A DNA stretch of 64,000 nucleotides from Symbiodinium sp. CCMP2592 (GCA_905221615.1 CAJNDT010002779.1:471001-535000); one strand, 5' to 3'. Positions 32,601 through 43,895 are shown, numbered from the stretch's first letter. Notes: generated by a model from the sequence alone, not told the origin. Translations and numbers: made by a program.

Positions 32601-34387
32601 GAACCGTGGTGGGTTTAAAGGGAACTCCAGAAAGTTGGAATATGGTTTCAGGGTAGGATACTTTATAAAGGGTTTAGGATAATCATATTTCAACTTTCTG
32701 GCTTTTACTTTAAGCTTTAGGGCCTTTAGCTACTTTAGGGTTTAGGATCTAAGGTTTAGGATCTTGGGGAACATAGAGGGTCTGTAGGATTTAGGGTTTC
32801 AGGGCTATAATAGGGTCTCCAGGATTTAGGTTTTACGGGTTATAATAGGGTCTTTAGGATTTAGGGTATAGGATCCTTAGGTCCTTAGCTACTTTAGCTA
32901 GGATGCCCAGTAGTACCCTTATTTAAGGGTTTCGGGTTTAAGGTTTGGGGTCTCTGGGATTTAGGGTTTAGGATCTTGGGGATCAGGGTCTTTAGGATTT
33001 CAGCTTTAGGGTCTTTAGGATTTAGGGTTTAGGATCTTGGGGTTTAGGGTTCAGGGGATCTAAGGTTTAGGATCTTGGGGAATATAGGATTGTTTGCAAT
33101 TCCCTGGTCGGAGAACTTCGGGCTGTAAGGTGGGCGTTTTCGGGTGTATCAGGTACGTGCGCGATTTTGGACTCAAGGTTCGGAACTTCCAAAGCAGCAG
33201 CTCTGCCGTCGTACCTCATTGTTCCCGGGTCCAGGTCCTACATTACATCAGGCTAAGGTGTCCTTCTTTGACGACTTTCGGTTCATCTAAGACAGCCGAA
33301 CGGCTCAAACCCTAAAGCCAAACTTTTAGGTAAGCTTAGAGCGAATACTTCGCATAAAAGGGTGACCTGACGTATCCCTTATCTGGGCTCCGACTGTTGT
33401 GGACAGAATGCGATTTCCCACAAAATAGTTCGCTCGTTGTTGCAGAGAGAGGAACGACGGCAGTCTACAGCTTTGGTCCGGAAACGTCGTTCCTGAGTTC
33501 GACTACTTTTTCCTGCATTGTACGACCCTCACGATAACACATGCTGTCTTTGACAGAAGCAGCAAGCAAGATGTCGGTAGAGCCAGCAAATTGCCACAAA
33601 GCACGCCCTCGTCCGTCCTTGAATACAGCCTGCCAGTAAGCCCGGACACCATACGGTCAAATGCAGTGGAAGTCGTGTCGTGTCCTCAGGTGCCGGTAGA
33701 TACCGTCTTTGACATGAAGCCTGGTGACATTTTCGTCATGCGAAATGCCGCCAAGCCTCTTTTGGATCTGCGAGTTGGGTTGTGGCTGCTGCTTCTGGCC
33801 CTGACATAGAAATCCCGGTTATATCCGGGTTTGAGCGCAGTAAAGGCAATGAACTGTGTCTGGACTTCTTGCGATTGGCGTGCAGCGTGGGTTTCTGTGA
33901 AGGTTCACTCCTGGGACTTGGCAGTTTCTTCCTTAGAGTTGCAACACCATCCTGTGTAATTACTGAGCTTGTAGCAAGAGTGGTCCTGTAGCTATACTGA
34001 TCATGACAGGCATACTGGTCCGTGCAAAAACAGCCTCAGACGACAGTGCTGGTCCCAGGACCAAGCAATGTAACAGTCATGGTAATCACACGACTCCACG
34101 ACAGTCATTTCTTGCTGAATTGGCCCTTGTCGTAGTTCAGGATTGAGAGCAGAACTTGTTAACTGTTGCGGCCGTCGTTCGTGAGTGAGCCTCACAAGAC
34201 ATATAGGGACTATGCGGCGAAGACATGACCCGTGTTCGTCGAAGCAGTTGATGATCTGCATCTGCTTCCCGCTTATGTTTGCAAGGTAACAGGGACAAAG
34301 ATACATGCCTCATTTATACGTACATATATACATATACATATACATTTTCATATACATACACATATACATATACATATACATATACGT

Positions 34388-34424
<37 letters not shown>

Positions 34425-34470
34425 CCCTAAACCCTGAAACCTAAACCCTAAACCCTCTCTCTCTCTCTAC

Positions 34471-34505
<35 letters not shown>

Positions 34506-35225
34506 TGTATATACCTATGTACACTTGTGCACGTCATGCCGTGGGCCACGTAGCAGAGCCTCCGCCCTTAAACTCTAAGCCCTATATACCCCAGGTGCTG
34601 GGAACCCCCCAAAAAACTCCCTAAGCCCTACACCCTACACCCTAAACCCAAAACCCAACCCTAAACCCTTATAGATCCCTTATAGAACCCTTAAAGGAAC
34701 CCCTATGACATATACATATGTATATATGTATATTTATTTATTTATCTATTGATTTGTTTATATTCCTTAAACCCAAAGCCCTACAGCCCAGGCAGGCAAC
34801 ACATGTACCCATGCAGCCGGCAGCATCATGAGCAGCCTGGAATTCAGCGAGCCATGGCTGAAAGTCATAAGGTACGGGAGTTTCCGAAAATTAGGGGTAC
34901 CCTAGGGCTCCTTTAAAGGGTTATAAGACTACTATAAGGGTTCCTTTAAAGGGCTCTACAAGGGGTTTAGAGTTTCCGAGAATCAGGGGTCATTGATTGG
35001 GGTCCCTTATAATAAGGACTATATTAGGGTGCATCGGAACTAAAATGAATCACGAGATCTACAGGCATCTTAGGTTTTATAAAATTGTCTAAGGCTTTAA
35101 ACTCGTTCTTTGCACTCGTTCTTTGGGTTGCTATGATTCGTACGTAGCTGTCAAGGCTATGACTACTAGAGACTATGGGCATCACGATTGTGGTGGCCAT
35201 TGCTGTGCCCAGCAGAAGCAGCAAA
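29622..35225 (+). CDS. beta-class carbonic anhydrase domain, unit 2 (split gene, exons inferred)
   Basis: A second beta-CA catalytic domain. Inferred exons are 29622-29684, 32523-32588, 33690-33746, 34792-34863 and 35156-35225, with a possible further exon at 41186-41358. The first four are whole-codon exons (63, 66, 57 and 72 nt) with phase 0 at both ends, and all five acceptors read AG|G. Joined, they give the family order: GNARYV helix, VLACADVR (Cys 32574-32576, Asp 32580-32582, Arg 32586-32588), [36 protein letters not shown], and YGHHDCGG (His 35180-35182, Cys 35189-35191). The active-site Cys, Asp, Arg, His and Cys are therefore all present. Spacing from LEF to GH is 13 residues, as in unit 1. 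About 15 residues before the 32.5-kb exon and the C-terminal domain are not confidently located. Introns of 0.3-2.8 kb are filled with telomere-like repeat and hairpin elements. Confidence 0.83.
29685..31377. other. beta-CA unit 2 intron, first part
   Basis: Degenerate CCCTAAA sequence dominates 30560-30960. No further beta-CA exon was found, although about 15 residues of the domain may lie here. Confidence 0.4.
31378..31490. repeat. MITE-like element, family F
   Basis: CCCAGATCCCAATACCCCTT and GGTATTGGGTTCTCTGGGA ends. Confidence 0.85.
32142..32230. repeat. MITE-like element, family C
   Basis: GGCCCCATAGTAGCTCCTTT and GGAACTACTTTGGGGCCTTT arms. Confidence 0.85.
32257..32375. repeat. hairpin element, family G
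   Basis: AGACCCCCGGGAGGATCC and GGATCATCCCGGGG arms. Related to 59225-59330 and 63785-63850. Confidence 0.75.
32428..32535. repeat. 24-bp direct repeat spanning a splice acceptor
   Basis: AAAGTGC[A/G]CAGGCCAAGCC..TGGCC occurs at 32428-32451 and 32512-32535. The second copy contains the acceptor and first bases of the exon at 32523. Repeat-type sequence lies between them. Confidence 0.8.
32523..32588 (+). CDS. beta-CA unit 2 exon with first zinc Cys and Asp-Arg dyad
   Basis: Acceptor GCGCAG|GCC and donor CGA|GTGCCA. It ends in [13 protein letters not shown], the CxDxR motif with Cys, Asp and Arg all kept. It joins in phase 0 to VPVDTVFD in the next exon. A near-identical copy of the acceptor and first exon bases lies 84 bp upstream, at 32428-32451. 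Confidence 0.88.
32740..33085 (-). repeat. telomere-like degenerate TTTAGG tract
   Basis: Many GGATTTAGGGTTTAGGATCT units. Confidence 0.8.
33690..33746 (+). CDS. beta-CA unit 2 exon [19 protein letters not shown]
   Basis: Acceptor CCTCAG|GTG. The 19 codons match the VPxDxIFDxxPGDIFVxRN stretch of the family almost residue for residue. The next exon starts with AlaGlyAsn, so the junction falls after AAT and the intron opens with GCCGCC, a GC donor. Confidence 0.92.
34310..34515. repeat. ATACAT/ATAT microsatellites split by CCCTAAA
   Basis: An ATACATAT block and a TATATA block with a short telomere-like insert and a CTCTCTCT run between them. Confidence 0.9.
34792..34863 (+). CDS. beta-CA unit 2 exon [18 protein letters not shown]
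   Basis: Acceptor GCCCAG|GCA and donor AAA|GTCATA. The 24 codons cover [17 protein letters not shown] and end in SEPWLK. Both boundaries are phase 0. The exon sits between telomere-like and ATA-rich sequence and a hairpin element starting a few bases after its end. Confidence 0.92.
35156..35225 (+). CDS. beta-CA unit 2 exon with zinc His and second zinc Cys
   Basis: Acceptor GTCAAG|GCT. It encodes [17 protein letters not shown] and then Gln/Lys residues. GHHDCGG is the GHxxCGG zinc motif. The donor is probably GT at 35226 (phase 1); a GC at 35210 is an alternative. Confidence 0.78.
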
Positions 35226-35229
35226 GTCA

Positions 35230-37920
35230 CCGCATCTCCTACGCACTGTCTCATCAAGTAAGATCTCAAAGCCCTAACTCCAGTTGGCCGTTCATCCAAG
35301 CATGGGCTCAAATCCGAGCGTGTTTCCATCTGCATCCTGTTTCTGCATGTTTTTCGGTGCACTTGTCTTCTTTAATCCTGGTCGTCGCACACGCAATCGC
35401 GAATGATTGATAGGAAGTCTTGAGATAGCAAGGACAAGTTGCAGTCAGTGCCACTCCGGAGGCAGCAATGCCAATGCACGAACGCCACATCCTGGGAAAC
35501 GCACGAACCCTACAACCCCAAACCCTGCAAGCCAGCACTTCCCTACACTCCAAGGCGAAAAAACATGAGCATAAACCCTAAACCTCTATATAAACGCTAA
35601 AACCTAAACCCACACCCTCCAAGCCTAAAAGACATCGGGTCTTGATCAGATACCGGGTCAGCGAATCTAAGCAGAACTGTGCAGCAACCGAACACCTATT
35701 TTTCTAAACTTTAGGTTTTAGGGCTTAGTTGCCGAACACTAAATGAAAACCTTATCCATAGGCTCTGAGAACTGATATTTGAAGGCCTTTGGGCCCAAAG
35801 ACCATACTATATAAGGCTTCTAGGCCATTTTGAGCCTTAGGGTTAGTTACTGAACCTAGAACAGGACCTAGAGTCCACATCAAATGGCTCTTAATAAAGC
35901 CGACACGTGCTGAGGCGATGAAATTCGGCGTGCGTCTGATCCTCATCCTAGGGCACACGCACTCAGGCTGCAGAGAACTAGATTCTGCTGCAAGGGTCAG
36001 GGGACTCAGTATTTTCGCGATAGAATTAAGATATCTGCAAGCTACATGAAGGTGCTCATAACCTACTTGACCCCTGCCGGTGAACCTTCAAGACCCCCCC
36101 CGCCTTGCTTGGAGAGTCAGGCGAGGAAGTTGTTTTGGAGTATTTGACCCGATGCTGAGCGGTATCCTGGTTGTAAAGTAGGTACCCGACTGACCAGCCC
36201 AGAAATCCAGGGTTCAGGGTTCAACGTGTTAGGGTTTGGGTTTTTTTTGCGGTTTAAGGGGGGGGGGGCTGCTCATGTTTTGGGGGACAACGTTCATCGG
36301 GAGGTTTCAGGGTTCAAAGTTTATATGAACTGTTTTGTTCCATTTCTACGGTTCAGGCTTTAGGATTCAGGGTTTGTTGGTTGTGACCTTAGGGTTTACA
36401 GTTCATAGTTGATGGTCTAGGGTTGAGGGCCAGTCTACTATAGTACAAGCCACAAGCTGGAACGTGTCTTTAGGAGGATTAGTGCTGGGATCTCTTAGAC
36501 TTTACCTCAAGGCCATGAGGACAATGATGTTCCAACTTTCTGGCTTCCTCGATAGACGATGGCAGAGAACGTTTGCCTCTATGACGGAAAACAGTGTGTT
36601 CGCAGACCCCGGGCTTATTATCTCAACGTTTGCTAATTCTATACTGTAGGGGGCTTCAGCAACTACCTATACTATATGGGGGGCGTTCCTTATTGCAATT
36701 GTAGCATAATGGGCCCCCAAACCCGGTTCTAATTGTGAAGGCCTCTAAATTAGGCCCCTGAACACCATGTGCTACACCCCAAGCACAGCGGATTGAAGTC
36801 AGGGTTCAGGCTTTGGGGTTTCGGACCCCGTCCATGCAGAAGCTTATGTCCCTCTGCGCCGACGACCTCGGCATCCTGCCTGCGGCACCCGCGACCAAAA
36901 TTTTGAATCTGTGGTCTTTTCATCCCACAACACACCGCTAGGGGTTTGTCCCAAGACTCGTAACGGGCGGTCTGAGAGTAGTGACAAGATCGTTCAGGCT
37001 GCATTTGGGGTTGAGCCCGCACCTTACGGACAATGAAATCCCAGGCAATGCGCCTCCATCACCGGAGCCGTGCGAGAACCCTTGCTTCAAGTATGACCGT
37101 TGGGAGCAAGATTTAGTTTCCGCCAGGATCATGTGGCCCTAAACCCCAAGCCCCTACAGCCTAAATAAAACCCTACCCGCTAAACCCCTAATTCCTAAAC
37201 CCTCGCGGGGCTGTGAGTTGGGATGATGCGGTTTCGTTCCCAAGTGTCCTGACATGCTTCTGGTCAAGAGACACATTTCGACTCGTTGCAGTGGATGCAC
37301 TTTGCTTCTGCTTGGATCCACACCCTTCAAGCTACATAAACGAACAGGAACTTGCAGTGAAAGGCACCCGAAAACGGACCCTGCTTCAGAACAATCCTCC
37401 ACGCCTTCGAGTTTCTTGAGGCGTGCATGGCCGGACAAGCACAGAGTGGCAGGCAATCTCGGCACGACGGAAGCCCAATCCCTAAACCCCGGAGTCCTAA
37501 GCTGTAATTGTTTCTAGTATGATCATTCTTATCATTATTGTTATTTTTGCTCGAAACCTAAACCCCGAACACCTAAACTTCTCAAGCCCGCATGCCCTCC
37601 GCTAGCCCTTGGCCGTTCCGCGCCTTCCATGTGCTACAAACCCTTAGACATCGACGCACATATCCAAAACCCCAAATAGCTTGAGCCTTCCCTAAAGGTC
37701 CACGCAATCATACAGTATATAGTGTAAAGACTGCGTTACGGCCAATGTATATGCTGTATCAGCACATGGACCCTCACGGAGCTTGTTGAGTCAGACCTCC
37801 TAGGGAAATTTTCCCCGTTTTGTAACGTCCAGGAGCCGGAAGAAAGAAAGGCCCACGTAAAGCTTAAACTGCATGTGGAATTTACATATACACAATATAT
37901 GTGTGCGCATGTCATAAACA
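35230..37920. other. region after beta-CA unit 2 active-site exon
   Basis: Should contain the missing C-terminal exons. The + frame at 36490-36560 (acceptor CTCAAG|GCC, then AMRTMMFQLSGFLDRRWQ) and the + frame at 37213-37419 are exon-like, but neither matches the family. Confidence 0.35.
36647..36751. repeat. MITE-like element, family E (diverged)
   Basis: TACCTATACTATATGGGG, then GGGCCCCCAAACCC, then GAAGGCCTCTA. Confidence 0.65.
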
Positions 37921-37922
37921 TT

Positions 37923-38056
37923 TAAATATATATATATATATATATATATATAGATAGATATATACATATGTATGTGTATGTATGTATGTATGTATGTATG
38001 TATGTATGCATGTGTATGTATGTATGTATGTATGTGTGTTTGTTTTTGTTTGTTTG

Positions 38057-38087
<31 letters not shown>

Positions 38088-38477
38088 GTATATACATACG
38101 CATCTAAATGTACAATATACAAAACACCCATAACACACGAAACAGGTACAATATGTCTATTTGTCTATCTATCTACCTCTCCATCTATCTCTTCATCGAT
38201 CCATCCATCTATCGATTTATCTATCTATCCATCCATCTATCCATCTATCAATCTGTCAATCTATCTATCCTTCCATCTATCCATACATCTGTCCATCCAT
38301 GCATGTATCCATCTATCCATCCCATCCATCCATCCTATCCATCAAACCATCCATCTACCTACCTACCTACCTACCTACTATGTACATATCTATTTATCCA
38401 TCTATTTTACATATCGATGTGGGTGCATGTGTATATATATATATAACAACTATGCAAACACATATATGTATATACAG

Positions 38478-38524
<47 letters not shown>

Positions 38525-38560
38525 GATACAGGTATAGACATAGTTACACATAGTACGACA
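37923..38560. repeat. compound microsatellite TA, TATG, TCCA/TCTA
   Basis: About 640 bp of ATAT, GTATGTAT, CATCTATC and ATATATAT blocks. The Ile/Tyr/Ser/His frames are low-complexity artefacts. Confidence 0.95.
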
Positions 38561-38820
38561 CTCTCGAGACAGCCGGGTTCAGTCAGGCTTTTGGATTTAA
38601 GGTTCTAGCGTTGAGGGTTGGGATTCTATGTTTAGGGGTTTACTTTAGGGGTTTGGGCCATTTAGGGTTTTGGGTTTAGGGCGGCTTACGGTTAATGAAT
38701 TTCGGCCATAGGGTTTACGTCGGCCGTGATAGATCAAGGCTTCAGTAAAGCACATAAGCAAAAGTAAGGACAGGGATATCCCGTATAGACCCCCTTGTAA
38801 TGAAGGCCAGTAAGGTAGGG

Positions 38821-38927
38821 ATACGGTTGATGATATAAATCCTGCATTACCTTAAGGACCCTAAACTATGGGAATTATGGTATATTCCTTATCATGGGTA
38901 ATGCAGGATTTATACCATCAACCGTAT
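38821..38927. repeat. MITE-like element, family A (reference copy)
   Basis: ATACGGTTGATGATATAAAT and ATTTATACCATCAACCGTAT inverted ends. The arms remain largely complementary inward around a central CCTAAACTATGGG. Confidence 0.95.
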
Positions 38928-39195
38928 CCCCATAAAATGCTGATGCTTAAGTGCTTTTGGGGGCCCCGAGTTTAGGGACTAAGCTTCAAGCCCGTTGTGG
39001 GTTCCCAAGGTCACCCGGAAAGGACGGCTTTATGGTTTAAGGTTTATCCCAGCCTCTACCTTTAGGCTCCATTGCAGCTCCTTTGGTGGTTGAAATTTGG
39101 GTAATCCCAAAATAACACAGAATCGAGCCTATGGGTAAGACAAAGTCTGGATCCTAAACCCAAGCCCTGAGATTGAGACTTCTAAACTCAAAGGG

Positions 39196-39315
39196 GAAAA
39201 GGAGGGACCCTTACTGGGGACCCCTGCCCTATAATGGGCTATATAATGGGTATATAATAGCTATATTAAGGGTATATACCTGGGGGTCCTTATTAAGGGT
39301 CCCTCCTTTTACCCT
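39196..39315. repeat. hairpin element, family J
   Basis: AAAAGGAGGGACCCTTA and TAAGGGTCCCTCCTTTT ends enclose a TATATAATGGGTATATAATA interior. A copy without the outer arms is at 48304-48390. Confidence 0.85.
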
Positions 39316-39419
39316 TGGATAAACGCAACCTCTGAATCCCAAACAGCCCCGGCAGGCTATCGAGAAGCTTGGGTAAGGTTGCCCAGGACTCCGGGATCTC
39401 TGCATGTTTGATCTAACCC

Positions 39420-39610
39420 CAAGGGTCCAAAGGACCCAGTAATTAAAGGGTCCTTTTTTTAAGGGGTCTATAAGGGGCTACTATAATGGCTACTAGAAGG
39501 GTTCTATAATACAGGGGCCTAATAATTAGGTACGCGGTTTCAGGATGGTAGTTATGTAGGTTAGGGTTTTGGAGAGTATATGATTATTAGGTACTTGGAC
39601 CCTTAGGGTA
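39420..39610. repeat. interspersed repeat, family N
   Basis: TATGTAGGTTAGGGTTTTGG and GAGAGTATATGATTATTAGG lead into ACTTGGACCCTTAGGG. A second copy is at 46386-46500. Confidence 0.75.
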
Positions 39611-40145
39611 AGGGTTGACCGGCTTTAGGTCTTTCTAAAACCCATAGGCATAGCCCTGAACCCTAAATGAGGGATTGCAGATTCCTTCGTACTATATCAT
39701 GTTGTTACCCCAAAACCCTATGTATTCTAGTTGATTACATCCCGATATTGCCCAATGGGAAGGTCTACCAGGTGGAATTCTGTAGGCAATGTTACTCTGT
39801 CATGGCTTTCAATCCGTGCTTATTATCCTTCCACTCCCAACCTACCCCAATGGCTCTACCTTGCAAGAACATCAGTTTCTAGCAGCAAAAGTAACTTGGA
39901 ATCTGTCCTACATCGAGTCGTCTTTGATCAGCTGCAGAAGCCTGAACCCTAAACCCTAAACCCTGCTCAGTTTGGGCTTCCGCAGCACGGGATTGTCCGA
40001 TCAGACGGTAAAAGGTCCCTTAAAAAAACCAAACACAACGACTGAACTCTAAATCCTAAGCGCTGAAAGGAAGCCGCGGACCAGCTTGGCGAAGGCTGCT
40101 GCCTGTTTCGGGCCTCGTAGAACCTTGCAGCGAAAGCGTAATATA

Positions 40146-40246
40146 CTATGGTCTCCTTAATTTGTTATTTTCCATGTTTGTTCATATACAACCCGAGAGA
40201 ATATGAAACATAATATTCTTATTATGGTTCTCAGGGAGTTATAGTA
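40146..40246. repeat. interspersed repeat, family K
   Basis: Second copy of the 17766-17875 repeat. Confidence 0.75.
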
Positions 40247-40741
40247 TAGGGCCTTAAATAATTGGAGTAGGGTTCCTTTAAAGGGGTCTTTAACGGCTCT
40301 TCTGAACATGCAGTATAGGGGCCTTAATAAGGTTCCTGAAAAGGGTTCCTTAAAGGGGATACGGTAAGCGTTCTATAGGGGATTTCGGGATATGGGGGCA
40401 TTGATAATTACCTATACCAGGTTGAGGGTTCCTTCTTACAAGTATAGTATAATAAATACATACCGCCCCTGTACGAAGCCACAACCCCTCCACCTCAGAG
40501 CAAGTCGTTACACCTTGAATATCAGTAAACCCTAAATGATCAACGGCAAGCTATAAAGGCCACCTCACAAGCGACATGCTAAGCCCTAAGCCGGAGCCAC
40601 TGCACCATAAACCCGTCTATGCCTTAAACTCTAAGCCCTAACAAGCAAATCCTGAACAAGCGAATATCATGATTCAACCAGGTGTTCCCGGCCATGGATC
40701 CTTCCCTACAAACCCTACATGGAAAATGCTCAACAACGTTA

Positions 40742-40853
40742 GCCCAGAGAACCCAATACCCCTTAATTAAGGAATATGCCAAAAATTATGGGGGGCCTTC
40801 ATATTATGATTTAAGGTATATTCCTTTTTTAAGGGGTACTGGGTTCTCTGGGA
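40742..40853. repeat. MITE-like element, family F (reference copy)
   Basis: GCCCAGAGAACCCAATACCC and GGGTACTGGGTTCTCTGGG ends with TTAAGGAATAT/ATATTCCTT arms. Confidence 0.9.
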
Positions 40854-40954
40854 AACCCTTCATGCTCAATGAACGTTAGGATCAGCCGCGGTTCAGTCGT
40901 ACTCTCAGATCGAGCTCGCCGGAATCAGTTGACACAGAATACAGGGGCTTCAAT

Positions 40955-41015
40955 GGCAGGGTAGGGTAGGGTTAGGGTAGGGTTAGGGTAGGGTAGGGCA
41001 GGGTAGGGTAGATTA
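40955..41015 (-). repeat. GGGTA/GGGTTA microsatellite
   Basis: GGGTAGGGTAGGGTTAGGG repeated. Confidence 0.85.
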
Positions 41016-41100
41016 CCAATACCTCTGTGGGGGTTCCTTACTTAATATGGTTATTGTATAAGTACCCCAAAACCCTGTTCTAATTCTTAAGGCCCCTGTT
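41016..41100. repeat. MITE-like element, family E (right part)
   Basis: GGGGGTTCCTTACTTAATAT, then CCCTGTTCTAATTCTTAAGG, then CCCCTG. Confidence 0.65.
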
Positions 41101-41185
41101 GTAGCGGAGCTGGGGACTTGTATGAGGACGGTTGCTTAGATCGAGGGGGCTTTTCTGACTGTCCATACTGCGACTCCACGCCCAG

Positions 41186-41358
41186 GTTGGCAGCTTCGTG
41201 CTGTTTCCGGTGTTTGGCGAACTCCCAAACTATATCAAACACCTCGCAACTCGCAACCTCATGACAGGCGTTGGTCTTGCGCGCCTGAGCCTCTGCGCGG
41301 TGAAACTCAACGTTTTGCAAACCATGGAGATTGTCCTGAGACACAGAGACTTGGACCG
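41186..41358 (+). CDS. possible beta-CA C-terminal exon
   Basis: The open frame contains AVKLNVLQTMEIVLRH, which resembles the AVxxNVxxQVExL helix that follows the active site in beta-CAs. The acceptor could be 41186 (CCCAG|GTT) or 41268 (GACAG|GCG, whose phase fits the exon ending at 35225). The donor GACCG|GTTGG ends at 41358. The evidence is weak: the family match is short, about 40 residues that should lie between are unlocated, and the opposite strand is also fully open here (41087-41344). Confidence 0.35.
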
Positions 41359-41399
41359 GTTGGATTGGGGTTTGTGGACTTATTTCGAGCAGCCTAATT

Positions 41400-43780
41400 A
41401 GACCCTAAACCCGTTCATGTTCTGGGCTTCCTTGCGGGTCAGGGTGTGTAAGGGAAACCCTAAACCCGACGCTGAACCATATATAGCAGCCTGACTAGTT
41501 ACAAGTAGTAACTAATACTGTCTCCAGGGGCTCCCTTTTCATGGTTGTCGTAAAAAAAGCCCTAAGTTGCTGAAGAGATTGGGCCGCTACATTACGGTTA
41601 TCTTTACAGGACGCAAGCCCTGAAGTGACTTGTAGTTCCTGGTGGCTGGGGTCTTGTACTAATTACCAGTCTGGACATACAGCGGCAAACAGCACAGAAT
41701 TGTGCTGTCAAGTCGTTCATTTGAGGTGAGCACATCAAGGATTGTGTCGGCGGCACAAAAGTTGGTTTCGTAACGGTTTCGTATCAGCTGACCTGAAGAC
41801 TCCCAGAACTTAGCAAGGCGAGGGATTCGGAAGTAGGGTTTTACACAACATTGCCGGCTTAACCTGCAAACAAAACCTAAACAATCGAGCCTACTTACCA
41901 AGTCCCCTGAGCCTTTAGGTAACCTCATTAATCAAACACACTCGAGAATCCGAAGCGCACCATCTCAAACGCTGCTAAACCCTGCATGCAGCTACTTGCT
42001 ACTCGGAATAAGTAGCAATACCGATTCCCCATGTGATTATTAAGGCCCCTATATTGCTTCCCCTCATCCTTCAAGTTGTAGCAACCTCCGCCATAATGCA
42101 GATTACACTGAGGAGACCAACGCTGGTATCGAATTTGTTATATGTTATGTTACGGGAAGAAGGAATTTCTAGGTTTGTCGCGGGCGTTTCTCAAAAGTCC
42201 GGGTACTTTGTTTAGGAGCTTCTGCGCCCGACGCCAAGCAACAACAGTAGGCTGGTGTGTGTATGTTCTGTAACATGCAGGACAAAGCATGCAGGACAAA
42301 ACACGGACAATGACACATCGAGACACACATTATACAACTGATCTTGTCCGTTCACGCGCATGTAAGCCTAATTGACTGTTGTCCTAGGCCGGCCCATTCG
42401 TGAATTGGCCCAGAGCGGGCGCGTTCAAGTTCAAGGACAGTTCCGCGTTGAGATGCGTATGGAAGAGAGGTTGAAAGTTTTGAGTTGCGGGCACCGTGCA
42501 TACATGCCAATACTATTCAGTACCTAGAAAGCTGTGCACGACATATCAAGGCACACAAAGCAGAGCCTTTACACTATTAACAAAACGGAGCCCCTAGGCA
42601 CTAAACCGTCAGATCGTTGAATGTTTAAGATTTCCCCTATCCCTCCAAGGACCTCATAGTTCGGGCCTTAGACCCCCTAAGGACCCCGTAATAAGGTCCC
42701 TGGAGGCATAGGGTTCTTCGTTGTGGGATTCTCATGAACTTTCTCTGAGGCCCAACTCAGAGATTCGGAGGGCTTGCCTTGACCCTCCGTTGCAGCTTTT
42801 GTTCGAATACCTCGTTTCCCCGAAGGGCCCATGTGCCCAAATAATATATACCTGGGGATCCGAAACCCTACCATTTTAAGGGTTCTACCCTCCAATTAAG
42901 GCTCATGACCTACTATTTTGTAGGGTTTGGGGTCACAGGTAATTACCTTGAATGCAACCCACCGAGCAGCCCATAAAGAAGGCCTTAGAGCGACCCTTGT
43001 AGGGACTACGTCGAGGCCAATGTATGTACTATATGAGTACATGGACCCTCCGGCTTTCTGTCTTACAGGCTCCTTTCCGCAAGATGTTGAACCGTTCGGT
43101 ATATGGTCAGGGTTTAGGGGAACGAACTTACATGAAAGAGTGTTGGTAGTATGTTGTAGCTGCGGTTATGGCTTCCCTAGCATGCTAGCTGCGGCAACCT
43201 CCGCACAATCCCATTCCCTTATAAGCACTAAGTAGACCGAAGACTCTATAGTGCTAAGCTACATACTATGCCCACAGTTTTTTCCAGCAGATCCAAACCG
43301 GAGGGGCTGTCTATCACATGGAGTCCGGCTGCGTGGAGTTTCTTGGGCCGCTGCCAAACGAGACAGAGGCGCTTCACCGTCCAGGGGTGCAGGCCAAATG
43401 CGAGCCCTGGTTTTGGGGTTTGTTTCAGAAACAGGGACCCTCATGACGCCGGGTCTGAGTGCCAGGACCCTCGTTGTATGACTGATTCCCGAGAAAGAAG
43501 CCTCCATCCAGGAGGGGAGGTGCACACGCAAACGCAGCGTCTAGACCAGGAGTACAGATATCCACATTAGTCCCAGCATTCCTCCCATCAGACGCTGGTG
43601 CATAGCGACTGACTTTGTGCTGTAGATCCCCAAATCCGTAGGCTGAGTGGTTTTTGGAGCTCGAAACCCTACTGTTTGGGTGTTTGGACCCTTAGGGAAT
43701 CATAACTACGAACATGTTCTTCGGTGCGAGGCTATGCTCAGGGACCATATCTCTTCTTCTCATGTTTGTGGTTCTTGTTG
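41400..43780. other. unassigned region
   Basis: Overlapping frames on both strands at 43250-43570 give no recognisable domain. No beta-CA C-terminal motif was found. Confidence 0.35.
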
Positions 43781-43784
43781 TGCT

Positions 43785-43895
43785 ACAGTAGAAGCCCACA
43801 AGTTGGAAACCCCGCAGCCTCAATCCGTAAGAGTAATGTATAGGGAATCTCAGCACGATTTGGCCTTAATCCTGTTTCCAACTTTATGGAGTCTG
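43785..43895. repeat. interspersed repeat, family L
   Basis: TACAGTAGAAGCCCACAAGT, then GCCTCAATCC, then TTGGCCTTAATCCTGTTTCC. The second copy at 52452-52555 is about 85-90% similar by eye. Confidence 0.8.

Noticed and set aside
37213..37480. SVLTCFWSR and RVAGNLGTTE as a third beta-CA copy
   Set aside because: They recall CxDSR and RVAGN, but the Asp is missing, the two are in different frames, and they lie inside the likely unit-2 intron without matching exons; treated as chance.
37968..38553. 185-codon frame of Ile/Tyr/Ser/His
   Set aside because: Encoded entirely by TATG/TCCA/TA microsatellite.
41087..41344. 85-codon minus frame over the tentative beta-CA C-terminal exon
   Set aside because: Composition is protein-like and it remains a rival to the + reading, but it has no recognised family and its splice sites were not worked out.
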